DNA of 7,710 nucleotides from Actinomycetes bacterium (GTDB lineage Bacteria; Actinomycetota; Acidimicrobiia; Acidimicrobiales; Microtrichaceae), in NCBI GenBank assembly GCA_023427825.1, contig JAEZAI010000247.1, forward strand, positions 1 through 7,710, in the 5' to 3' direction. Positions 1 through 6,746 of this stretch are shown here, one piece after another (the first letter of the stretch is position 1; each line of letters begins with the position of its first letter). The position numbers and the translations under genes were made by a program. The notes under the pieces are model-generated. The model had not been told where the DNA came from, ran no database searches, and saw only the letters and a list, made by a program, of their open reading frames with translations.

Positions 1-1800
1 TGGACCCATCCTGCGGTCGGGGAGGGCGACGAGCGCGTCCGCGTCCGGGCAGATGAGCTGCGGCGGCGGGCCCGACGTCGGCACCGCGGTGACGCCCCCC
101 GTGCGGAGACGCGGATCGTCGCGGTGCTCGGTGCGCTGGTGTTCGGAGCGGCGGGGGCGATGGTGGCCATCGTCGCCCGGGCCGTGCCCGGCGACGCGAC
201 CTCCAGGGTGGTGGCCGCGCAGTCCGTGCTGTTCGGTCGCGACCCGCACCCCGAGGCGATCGGCTTCGTCTGGGGGCCGTTCCCCACGTTGTTCGAGGTC
301 CCGATCGTCTGGCTGCGCACGTGGTGGCCGGGGTTCACCGGGTCGGGGATGGCCGGCGTGGTCGTCTCGGCCGCCTTCATGGGAGGCACGCTCGCCCAGC
401 TCGTCGGCTGGGGCCAGGACAGCCTCGCCCCGCGTGGGTCGCGGTGGGCCGTCGCGCTCGTGACCGCCACCAGCCCGCTGGTGCTGCTCTACGGGGCCAA
501 CGGCATGAGCGAGGCGTGCTGGCTGTTCTTCCTCGTGGTCGCCGCCCGACAGCTGGCCCGGTGGCTCGACGACGACGGCCTGGTGCCGCTCACGCTGTGC
601 GGCCTGGCGCTGGCGATGGCCTACCTCACGCGGTACGAGACCGTCGCCGCCGTCATCGCCGTCGCCGTCGTGGTGGGAGTCGCGTCGCTGCGCCGTAGCG
701 CCCGGGTGCGCCACGCCGGCGCCTCGCGCGACCCGCTCGCGGAGTGGGACGAGCGAAGGGGTCGCGCCCTGCTCGACGTCGCCGTGGTCGTCCTGCCGGC
801 GCTCGCCGCGTTCGGCTGTTGGGCGCTCGCCTCATGGGCCGTGGTCGGGGAGCCGTTCGCACAGTTCAGCTCCGACTACGGGAACTCGGCCCTCGTCGCC
901 GCCGCGGGGGACTCGGTCGGCGGCATCGTCGGCGACCTCTCGCCGGTCGGGCGCACCTGGTTCACGATCCGTCAGCTGCTCGCGGTCGCGCCGCTCCTCG
1001 TACCGCTCCTCGGGGTGGCGGCGTGGATCGGTGACCGCGCCGCCACCCGGACCACCGCCGCCGTCGCAGCGCTCGGTGCACCGGTGGCCGCCCAGGTCCT
1101 CCTCTCGGCCGGCGGCACGACGTTCCCGTGGTTCCGCTACGTGGTCGGCGCCGTCGTCCTCTCGGCGCTGGTCGCGCTGGTGATCTGCGGTCACGTGCCG
1201 CGTCGGAGCGGTCGGGTCGCGCTGCAGCTCGCCGTCGTGGCTGCGCTCGTCCCTGGCGTGGTGCAGTCGTGGCAGGCCGTCCTCGAGGGCACCCACGGGG
1301 CCACGGAGGACCGGGCCGCCGTCGACGCCGTGCGCGCCGCGCTGGTCGGCGACGATCGGGGACCCGACGACAGCGCGCAGCGCGGCCCCGACCGCACCGC
1401 GCAGCGTCGGGCCGACGACGTGGCGCGGGCCGTCGACGCGCTGCCCGATGCCGCACCGGGCGCGGTGCTCACCGACGTGTCGTCGACCTTCGGGGTCGTC
1501 GCGGCGGCGGCCCGACCCGAGCTCTACGTGGTCCCGTCGGACCGCGACTTCGAGGCGGTGGTGAGCGATCCCGCGACCTTCGGGATCCGTTACGTGCTCA
1601 TCCGCGTGCCGGCCTCCGCCGGTGACGCCGTCGTGTCGCTGCACCCCGACCTGGCGACCGACGACGGGCCCGACCCGGATCGATTCACGGTGGTCCGCAC
1701 GTGGGGATCCGCCGGCGACGAGGCGGCGTTCCGCCTCTTCCGCGTCACCGACCCGGCTCCCCGCACCCGACCGACCCCCGAGGAGGGCTTCCGACGATGA
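1..1800 (+). CDS. GT-C-type multi-pass membrane glycosyltransferase, 5'-partial
   Basis: The frame is open from the first base (599 codons to TGA at 1798-1800), so the true start is probably outside the window. The only in-frame conventional start nearby is GTG at 124. Using it would remove the Arg-rich cytoplasmic stretch (residues 11-36) and begin inside the first membrane segment. The protein has a first membrane helix (about 38-60), then an outside loop with acidic residues (D65, D81) where GT-C enzymes carry their catalytic Asp, then about eight more hydrophobic segments up to residue ~420. The LTRYE motif at 209-213 and FRY at 378-380 are typical of polyprenyl-phosphate-sugar-dependent (GT39/ArnT/PMT-like) transferases. 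Residues ~430-599 form a soluble tail with alternating alpha/beta character. Its likely role is transfer of a lipid-linked sugar outside the membrane; donor and acceptor cannot be read from sequence. It is the first visible gene of the operon and overlaps the next gene by ATGA. A different membrane protein with the same topology is possible. Confidence 0.8.
   Translation, partial: WTHPAVGEGDERVRVRADELRRRARRRHRGDAPRAETRIVAVLGALVFGAAGAMVAIVARAVPGDATSRVVAAQSVLFGRDPHPEAIGFVWGPFPTLFEVPIVWLRTWWPGFTGSGMAGVVVSAAFMGGTLAQLVGWGQDSLAPRGSRWAVALVTATSPLVLLYGANGMSEACWLFFLVVAARQLARWLDDDGLVPLTLCGLALAMAYLTRYETVAAVIAVAVVVGVASLRRSARVRHAGASRDPLAEWDERRGRALLDVAVVVLPALAAFGCWALASWAVVGEPFAQFSSDYGNSALVAAAGDSVGGIVGDLSPVGRTWFTIRQLLAVAPLLVPLLGVAAWIGDRAATRTTAAVAALGAPVAAQVLLSAGGTTFPWFRYVVGAVVLSALVALVICGHVPRRSGRVALQLAVVAALVPGVVQSWQAVLEGTHGATEDRAAVDAVRAALVGDDRGPDDSAQRGPDRTAQRRADDVARAVDALPDAAPGAVLTDVSSTFGVVAAAARPELYVVPSDRDFEAVVSDPATFGIRYVLIRVPASAGDAVVSLHPDLATDDGPDPDRFTVVRTWGSAGDEAAFRLFRVTDPAPRTRPTPEEGFRR
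1357..1404 (+). repeat. Imperfect 24-bp tandem duplication inside the GT-C gene tail
   Basis: Two adjacent 24-base units (1357-1380 and 1381-1404) encode RGPDDSAQ and RGPDRTAQ. Six of eight residues match. The copies differ at several bases, so this is not a recent duplication. The repeat lies in the hydrophilic linker just after the last membrane segment, where length variation would be tolerated. Confidence 0.5.
1781..1787 (+). promoter_or_regulatory. Ribosome binding site of the Thr-rich protein gene
   Basis: AGGAGGG lies 9 bases before the ATG at 1797. This strong site decides the start: the same frame is open further upstream, with a possible start at 1701, but that extension would lie inside the preceding gene and has no comparable site. 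Confidence 0.75.
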
Positions 1801-2399
1801 CCGGCCTGCGAAGGATCCTCCCGGCGGATCGCAAGGTCCTGCTCCTGGTGGCGGCCCCCGTCCTGGCGATCGTCCTGGTGCTGGTCGCCACCCGCGCCGG
1901 GAACGGCACGCCGACCGAGCCGTCCGCAGCGCGCTCGACGGCCCCGACCGCCGATGGTTCCGGTGGACCCGACCCCTCGGTCGCCGCCGCGTCGCAGCAG
2001 GGGATCGGCGCCGACGCGTCGGGAGCCCCGGTCGACGGCGGCACCTCTGGGTCCGGCCGCTCCTCGGGCGGCTCCGGCGTGAGCGGCACCGACTGGACCG
2101 ACGGCTACTCGCCGTCCTACTCGCCCGAGGCGCAGGCCGTGCTCGGCGTCGACGCGACGGGGGAGTCCACCGTGCCGCCGTCGGGGACCGCTACCACGGT
2201 CGCGGGTGCGACGACGACGGTGCCGGGCGCCCCGACCACGGTCCCCGGTGCGACGACGACCACCATCGCCCAGCCCCCGCCCGCGGTGGACGAGGCGGTG
2301 ATCGGCGCACTGCTGCCGATCACCTCGGTGTGCTTCGCGGCGCTCGCACTCGGCGTCCTGGCGCGCCGCCGCCGTCGTGAGGGACCGGTCGTCGGTTGA
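1797..2399 (+). CDS. Bitopic Thr/Ser/Gly/Pro-rich surface protein, candidate exosortase substrate
   Basis: The product is 200 aa and I recognise no named family. It has a short basic N-terminus, a hydrophobic helix at about 14-31 (uncleaved anchor or signal peptide), and a long low-complexity region (about 35-165) rich in Gly, Ser, Thr, Pro and Ala. Residues 133-156 carry a degenerate TTVPGA-type repeat. A C-terminal hydrophobic stretch at about 168-189 is followed at once by five arginines (190-194) and a six-residue tail. This three-part C-terminus (motif, membrane helix, Arg cluster) matches what sortase and exosortase substrates carry. No PEP motif is present. The nearest motif-like string is LPITS at 173-177, close to LPxTG but partly inside the helix, with the protein's only cysteine at 179. 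The gene overlaps its neighbours by ATGA and TTGA and sits directly before the exosortase gene, so I infer it is the dedicated substrate. The Ser/Thr-rich middle would suit O-glycosylation. It could instead be a simple double-anchored linker protein. Confidence 0.75.
   Translation: MTGLRRILPADRKVLLLVAAPVLAIVLVLVATRAGNGTPTEPSAARSTAPTADGSGGPDPSVAAASQQGIGADASGAPVDGGTSGSGRSSGGSGVSGTDWTDGYSPSYSPEAQAVLGVDATGESTVPPSGTATTVAGATTTVPGAPTTVPGATTTTIAQPPPAVDEAVIGALLPITSVCFAALALGVLARRRRREGPVVG
2193..2264 (+). repeat. Degenerate TTVPGA-type repeat region in the surface protein
   Basis: Codons for residues 133-156 read as three to four degenerate copies of T-T-V-(P/A)-G-A, ending in four threonines. Synonymous codons differ between copies. 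The likely role is an extended, possibly glycosylated stalk just outside the membrane. Confidence 0.6.
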
Positions 2400-4150
2400 G
2401 CACGGTCGACCTGCCGCTTCCGCCGCCGGGCCCCGGGATGGCGCCCGCGGCCGGGACCACGTCATCGTCATCGCTGAGCTTCGTGCTCCTCAGGACGGCG
2501 CTCGCGGCGGGCCTGGTCGTCGTCTGCTACCAGACGTCGCTGTGGAGCCTGCTCCGGGGCATCACGGTCGACACCCCGCTGGCGTTCCTGGGTCTGGTGC
2601 CGGTGATCGCGTTCGTGCTGGGGTGCGTCCTGGCTCGACCCGAGAAGGACGAACCCGACATCCACGACCGGATGGTCGACCGCATCGTGGCCGTCCCTCT
2701 CATCGCCGCCGCGCTGGTCGCGCTCCTGCTGCTGCCGGCGCAGATGTCCACGATGTACTGGCTGTACCGGGTGGACCTGCTGACGATGCCGCTGTTCGCG
2801 GCCGGCGTGGTGGCGCTCCTGTTCGGGGTCCGCATGCTGTGGCGGGTCCGGGCCGCGATCCTGTTCCTCTTCCTGGCGTGGCCGCTGCCGGCGCAACGGG
2901 TGGCCATCGCGGCGCTCGAACCGATGGGCGACCTGGCGGCGTCCGCCGTGGGGGTCGCGGTCCGCGTGGTCCCGGTCGCGGAGCGGGTCGGAGGTGACGG
3001 CATCTCGTTCCTCGTGCCCCACGACGGGATCGGCTTCCGGGTGCAGATCGCCTCGGCCTGCTCCGGGGCCAACGGGCTCGTCGGGTTCCTCCTGGTCGCC
3101 GGTGCCATCGCCATCACGATGCGCGGGACGTGGGTCCGCAAGGCCGCCTGGCTCGGGGTCGGGGCTGCCGTCGTCGTGCTGCTCAACGTGGCCCGGATCA
3201 TGTCGATCCTGGCCGTGGGGCGCCTGTTCGGCGAGCGGGCCGCGATCGACGTGCTGCACCCCTACGTCGGTCTGGTGACGTTCAACGTGGGCGTGTTCAC
3301 GATGGTCGTCGTGTCGGGTCGCTTCGGACTCCGGCCCTTCCACCGGGCGGGGCCGTCGAGGGCCGAGGCCGTGCGATCGGCGGTGCCACGGCTGGGAGCG
3401 GCGCTCCCGGTGCTCATGGTGGTCGCGCTCCTCGGCGGGGTGTTCGACCACGGGTTGACCCGCTACGACCCGATCTCGTCCTCGGTGGGCGCGCCCCGGC
3501 TCGGGACCTTCGCCCAGGTCGGGACCCAGCCCGACGGGTTCTACGCAGAGCCGCTCGACTCCATCGACGCCGGCCGCAGGTTCTTCGGCGAGGACTCGTC
3601 CTGGATCCGCTACTCGTACGTGGGTCCGGGACCCGAGGGGCTGCGCAGCGACGTCCCCGTGCTCGCGGACGTGGTGACGACCTCGAACCTGCAGTCGTTC
3701 AGCGACTTCGGGCTGGAGGCGTGCTACCGGTTCCACGGCTTCGACATGGGCGGCGTCCGGCGGGTCGACCTGGGCCACGGCGTCGTCGGCACGGTCCTGA
3801 ACTGGCGTCAGCCCGACAGCGGCCTGAGGTGGACGACCGTGTACTGGGTCTGGGCGGTGCGCAACGGGCATCGGACCTCGTACGAGCGCGTGGTGCTCCT
3901 GCTCAACGACGTCGATGACCCCCGGATCGAGGCCCCCGAGGTCACACCGGAGGAGGCCGGCGGGTTCGGGCTGCGGGCAGACGAGTTGGTGCGCGCCGCC
4001 ACGCCCGACGGATCCCCGTCGGCCCGGCAGGCGCAGTCGCGCAGCTTCCTCGTGACGTTCGCCCGCAACGTCGTGACGTCGTCGGTGGAGCGGTCCGAGC
4101 GGCTCGCCGAGCAGGTCGGCACCAACGGGGCCGGGGAGGCAGGCGGATGA
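2396..4150 (+). CDS. Exosortase/archaeosortase-family transpeptidase with EpsI-like C-terminal domain
   Basis: The product is 584 aa. Residues ~28-310 form an eight-or-so-helix membrane domain with the exosortase signatures in order. These are a PLP motif at 163-165, ACSG with the probable nucleophile Cys222, NVAR with Asn264 and Arg267, and His288 in LHPY. Cys, Arg and His are the conserved active-site set of this family, which cleaves C-terminal sorting signals outside the membrane and probably transfers the protein to another acceptor. After another membrane segment (about 333-350), residues ~365-505 resemble EpsI (DUF3485). Visible traits are Cys443 in GLEACYRFHG, Trp470, and VYWVW at 482-486. 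EpsI is known both as a separate neighbour of exosortases and as a fusion to them. Residues ~510-584 are a variable hydrophilic tail. The start is TTG at 2396 within a TTGA overlap; GAGGGA at 2379-2384 is a rather distant ribosome site. ATG at 2438 is the alternative. The exosortase call is firm; the EpsI assignment is less so, and I cannot assign a subfamily. Confidence 0.88.
   Translation: MSTVDLPLPPPGPGMAPAAGTTSSSSLSFVLLRTALAAGLVVVCYQTSLWSLLRGITVDTPLAFLGLVPVIAFVLGCVLARPEKDEPDIHDRMVDRIVAVPLIAAALVALLLLPAQMSTMYWLYRVDLLTMPLFAAGVVALLFGVRMLWRVRAAILFLFLAWPLPAQRVAIAALEPMGDLAASAVGVAVRVVPVAERVGGDGISFLVPHDGIGFRVQIASACSGANGLVGFLLVAGAIAITMRGTWVRKAAWLGVGAAVVVLLNVARIMSILAVGRLFGERAAIDVLHPYVGLVTFNVGVFTMVVVSGRFGLRPFHRAGPSRAEAVRSAVPRLGAALPVLMVVALLGGVFDHGLTRYDPISSSVGAPRLGTFAQVGTQPDGFYAEPLDSIDAGRRFFGEDSSWIRYSYVGPGPEGLRSDVPVLADVVTTSNLQSFSDFGLEACYRFHGFDMGGVRRVDLGHGVVGTVLNWRQPDSGLRWTTVYWVWAVRNGHRTSYERVVLLLNDVDDPRIEAPEVTPEEAGGFGLRADELVRAATPDGSPSARQAQSRSFLVTFARNVVTSSVERSERLAEQVGTNGAGEAGG
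4133..4139 (+). promoter_or_regulatory. Ribosome binding site of the GT2 gene
   Basis: GGGGAGG sits 7 bases before ATG 4147, inside the end of the exosortase gene. It supports that start and the ATGA overlap. Confidence 0.7.
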
Positions 4151-5637
4151 GGATCCACGAGGTGGCACCTGCGCTGGCCGACGAGCGGATGTCGCAGGCG
4201 CTCCGCGACGTCGAGGCGGCCAACCCCGGCGCGACGGCGGCGACGGGCACGACATCGGCCCAACGGCGCGCGCTCGTGGGCATCGGCATCGTCGTCGGGG
4301 TGGGCCTCTGGCGGTGGCCGTCGGCGGTCGGCGTCGCGCTGATGGTCGTGTCGACCGGCCTCTACCTGGCGACCGTCCTGCATCGCGTCTCGCTGGTGCG
4401 GGCCTCGCTCGAGGACGATCCGTCGGTCAGGGTGACCGACGCCGCGGCGCGGGCGCTGCCGGACGACGAGCTGCCGGTGTACACCGTGCTCGTGCCGGCG
4501 TACGGCGAGCCCGAGGTCCTCCCGGATCTGATCCGGTCCCTGGAACGGCTGGAGTACCCGGCGGACAAGCTCGACGTGAAGCTGCTGCTCGAGACCGGCG
4601 ACCGGCCGACGATCCGTGCAGCCCTGGCCATCGAGACCGACCTGCCCGTCGACGTGCTCGTCGTGCCGCCCGGCGAGCCGCGCACCAAGCCCCGGGCGCT
4701 CGACTACGGGCTGCAGTTCGCCCGGGGCGAGCTCGTCACGATCTACGACGCAGAGGACCATCCCGAGCCGTTGCAGCTCCGACGTGTGGTCGTCGCGTTC
4801 CGACGGTCGCCCGCCGGTCGGGCTTGCTTCCAGGCCCGGCTGTCCTTCTACGGCGGCCGGCGCAACCTGCTCACGCGATGGTTCACCGCCGAGTACCTCA
4901 CGTGGTTCCACCTCTACCTGCCCGGACTGATCCTGCGCGACGCGTGCATCCCTCTCGGCGGCACGTCGAACCACTTCCGAGCGGCAGCGCTCCGGGAGGT
5001 GGGCGGGTGGGACGCCCACAACGTCACCGAGGACTGCGACCTGGGCGTTCGGCTCCAGCGTCGGGGGTGGAGCATCGGGCTCGTCGACTCCACGACGATG
5101 GAGGAGCCGAACACCGACGTCATCAACTGGGTCAAGCAGCGCAGCCGTTGGTACAAGGGCTACCTGCAGACGTTCCTGGTGCAGTTCCGCCGGCCCCGGG
5201 CGCTGGTGGCGGACCTGGGCTGGCGCCGCACCGCCCACCTCGTGCTCTTCGTGGGCTGCACGCCCATCCTGGCCGTGATGAACCTGTGGTTCTGGGGGCT
5301 CGCCGTCGTGTGGATGACGACCAGAGCGGCGTTCGTGCAGGCGATGTTCCCCGGCCTCACCTACCACGTGGCGCTGCTGGCGTGGATCCTCGGCAACCTG
5401 TCGGTCGTGTACCTCTCGGTCCTCACGGTGCGCGAGGCGAGGCGGCCGGACCTGCTCGTCGCGGTGCTCCTCTCGCCCCTCTACTGGGTGCTGATGTCGA
5501 TCGCGGGAGTGCGGGCCGCGATCCAGCTCGTCACCGATCCGTCGCACTGGGAGAAGACGACGCACGGGCTCGCGCTGCCGAACTCCGAGCTCGCTCGCTC
5601 GACTGCAGACCGGACCACACGTCCCGGACGCGGCTGA
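4147..5637 (+). CDS. Processive-type family 2 membrane glycosyltransferase
   Basis: The product is 496 aa. A short cytoplasmic N-terminus precedes two membrane segments (about 42-56 and 59-78). A GT-A catalytic domain covers about 110-345, and three or so membrane segments follow (about 362-390, 404-425, 435-460). The full signature of cellulose-synthase-like GT2 enzymes is visible: VLVPAYGEPE at 114-123, LLLETGD at 146-152, the metal/UDP-binding DAED at 201-204, the acceptor-site GGTSNHF at 271-277, the catalytic-base motif TED at 294-296, and QRSRW (Q..RW) at 331-335. The end motif HWEKTTHG at 467-474 is common in bacterial members. Such enzymes use a nucleotide sugar in the cytoplasm and extrude a polysaccharide or make a lipid-linked sugar. 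The product here is unknown. It overlaps the exosortase gene by ATGA, and GT2 genes commonly accompany exosortases (from memory, the XrtG systems of Gram-positives include one). It likely makes the glycan or glycolipid for this surface system. Confidence 0.9.
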   Translation: MRIHEVAPALADERMSQALRDVEAANPGATAATGTTSAQRRALVGIGIVVGVGLWRWPSAVGVALMVVSTGLYLATVLHRVSLVRASLEDDPSVRVTDAAARALPDDELPVYTVLVPAYGEPEVLPDLIRSLERLEYPADKLDVKLLLETGDRPTIRAALAIETDLPVDVLVVPPGEPRTKPRALDYGLQFARGELVTIYDAEDHPEPLQLRRVVVAFRRSPAGRACFQARLSFYGGRRNLLTRWFTAEYLTWFHLYLPGLILRDACIPLGGTSNHFRAAALREVGGWDAHNVTEDCDLGVRLQRRGWSIGLVDSTTMEEPNTDVINWVKQRSRWYKGYLQTFLVQFRRPRALVADLGWRRTAHLVLFVGCTPILAVMNLWFWGLAVVWMTTRAAFVQAMFPGLTYHVALLAWILGNLSVVYLSVLTVREARRPDLLVAVLLSPLYWVLMSIAGVRAAIQLVTDPSHWEKTTHGLALPNSELARSTADRTTRPGRG

Positions 5638-5649
5638 CAGACTCCCGTC

Positions 5650-6603
5650 ATGACCGCACCCAACCCGCAGGACGAGGCCCGCCACACCCCCGACGACAGC
5701 GAGCTGTGGAACGAGTCGTACTACCTGGACTGGTTCGCGGAGGACCTGTCGGTCGGTGGCTACGTGCGCATCGGCTTCTACCCGAACCTCGGGAAGGTCT
5801 GGTACTGGGCGTGCCTGGTGGGGCTCGACCGGCCGCTGGTCACCGTGATCGAGCACGACATCCCCATGCCGGCGTCGTCGTCGTCGCTCGAGGTCCGCTC
5901 CGAGGGTCTGTGGGCCGACCACGTGGTCGAGACGCCGAACGAGCACATGTCGATCAACCTGGAGGCGTTCGGCCTGCAGCTCGACGACCCGGCCGAGGTG
6001 TACCACGCCGATCCCAGGGGCACGCGGGTGCCGTTCGGCTTCGAGCTGGACTTCCACACCGACCGGGCCGCCTACCTGTGGCCGCCGGTGACGCCCCGGT
6101 ACGAGATCCCGTGCCGGGTGGAGGGCTTCGTGCTCATCGGCGACCAGCGGATCGACGTCGACGGGTGGGGTCAGCGCGACCACTCGTGGGGCGCGGCGCG
6201 CGACTGGTGGACCAACCAGTGGTCGTGGACCGCCGGCCGACTGGAGGACGGCACTCGGTGGCACTCCGCCGGCGGCTTCATGCCCGACATCGACTGGGGC
6301 GTGGCCTACCGCCTGGACCCGGGCTCGTCGGAGTTCGTCGAGGGCGACACGGTGGTGCTCGACGTGACCGAGGGCCGCGAGCGTCTGCCCACCCGGACCG
6401 GCACGAAGATCGTGAACCTGGACCTGGAGTTCGAGCCGGTGGCGTTCTCGCCGGTCCTGCTCGTCCACCCCGACGGCCGCGCCGCCCGCTTCCCCCGCGC
6501 CATGGCACGGGTCACCTCGTCCGACGGTCGTCAGGGCGGCGCCTGGATCGAGTGGAACCAGCCCCCGACCGGCACCAAGCTGCCGGAGCGCGCGACGGAC
6601 TGA
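5650..6603 (+). CDS. RDHSWG-motif protein, DUF7064/AttH-CrtC-like
   Basis: The product is 317 aa with no signal peptide or membrane segment, so probably cytoplasmic. It is rich in Trp and Tyr and in short beta-type segments. The key motif is GQRDHSWGAARDW at 174-186, preceded by YEIPCRVEG at 151-159 and followed by the SWTAGRLEDG segment at 192-201. Actinobacteria carry many proteins with this motif. They are classed, as I recall, as DUF7064 (often paired with DUF7065) and related in fold to the AttH/CrtC lipocalin-like hydratase group. A reaction cannot be assigned; a hydrophobic, lipid- or isoprenoid-like ligand is only a guess from the fold. The ATG at 5650 is 12 bases after the GT2 stop with no good Shine-Dalgarno, so it may be read through from the operon or be leaderless. 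Nothing in the protein ties it to the exosortase system. Confidence 0.8.
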   Translation: MTAPNPQDEARHTPDDSELWNESYYLDWFAEDLSVGGYVRIGFYPNLGKVWYWACLVGLDRPLVTVIEHDIPMPASSSSLEVRSEGLWADHVVETPNEHMSINLEAFGLQLDDPAEVYHADPRGTRVPFGFELDFHTDRAAYLWPPVTPRYEIPCRVEGFVLIGDQRIDVDGWGQRDHSWGAARDWWTNQWSWTAGRLEDGTRWHSAGGFMPDIDWGVAYRLDPGSSEFVEGDTVVLDVTEGRERLPTRTGTKIVNLDLEFEPVAFSPVLLVHPDGRAARFPRAMARVTSSDGRQGGAWIEWNQPPTGTKLPERATD

Positions 6604-6746
6604 GGGCGTCGCAGCCGGGCCGAGGCGTTCTCCGAGCACCCTCGACCCGCGACTCGCCCACCCCGTCGGCGTGCATGGCGTTCCGGCGGGGGACGAGGAT
6701 GACGACGGCCGCCGCGGTCGAGGGGTCCGTCCCGGCGGCGCGCAGG
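6604..6746 (+). other. Convergent intergenic gap
   Basis: This 143-base gap lies between the plus-strand RDHSWG gene and the minus-strand SDR gene, whose stops face each other. I see no credible gene here. It contains a GC-rich inverted repeat (listed separately) and a looser pair of 9-base arms, CCCTCGACC at 6639-6647 and GGTCGAGGG at 6716-6724, 68 bases apart. Confidence 0.6.
6708..6739 (-). terminator. Candidate stem-loop terminator between convergent genes
   Basis: GCCGCCG at 6708-6714 pairs perfectly with CGGCGGC at 6733-6739 across an 18-base loop. It begins about 7 bases after the SDR stop on the minus strand and could serve both directions. There is no T-run on either side, so it is not a textbook intrinsic terminator. 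In DNA this GC-rich a 7-bp stem can arise by chance. Confidence 0.3.

Noticed and set aside
1701..1796. Upstream extension of the Thr-rich protein gene to a start at 1701
   Set aside because: The added peptide is Arg/Pro-rich out-of-frame translation of the preceding gene. The strong ribosome site at 1781-1787 points to ATG 1797.
2193..2264. Short repeats considered as a CRISPR-like or minisatellite array
   Set aside because: The units are in frame, encode a Thr-Val-Pro-Gly-Ala stalk and have no spacers; they are coding low complexity.
2468..4255. 595-aa minus-strand open frame opposite the exosortase gene
   Set aside because: It is rich in Arg, His, Asp, Gln and Pro with no domain, and lies wholly antisense to a gene with clear motifs. 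It is a typical high-GC shadow.
6639..6724. Long-range inverted repeat CCCTCGACC / GGTCGAGGG
   Set aside because: The 9-base arms are 68 bases apart in highly GC-rich DNA, which is too weak to call a terminator or an element end.
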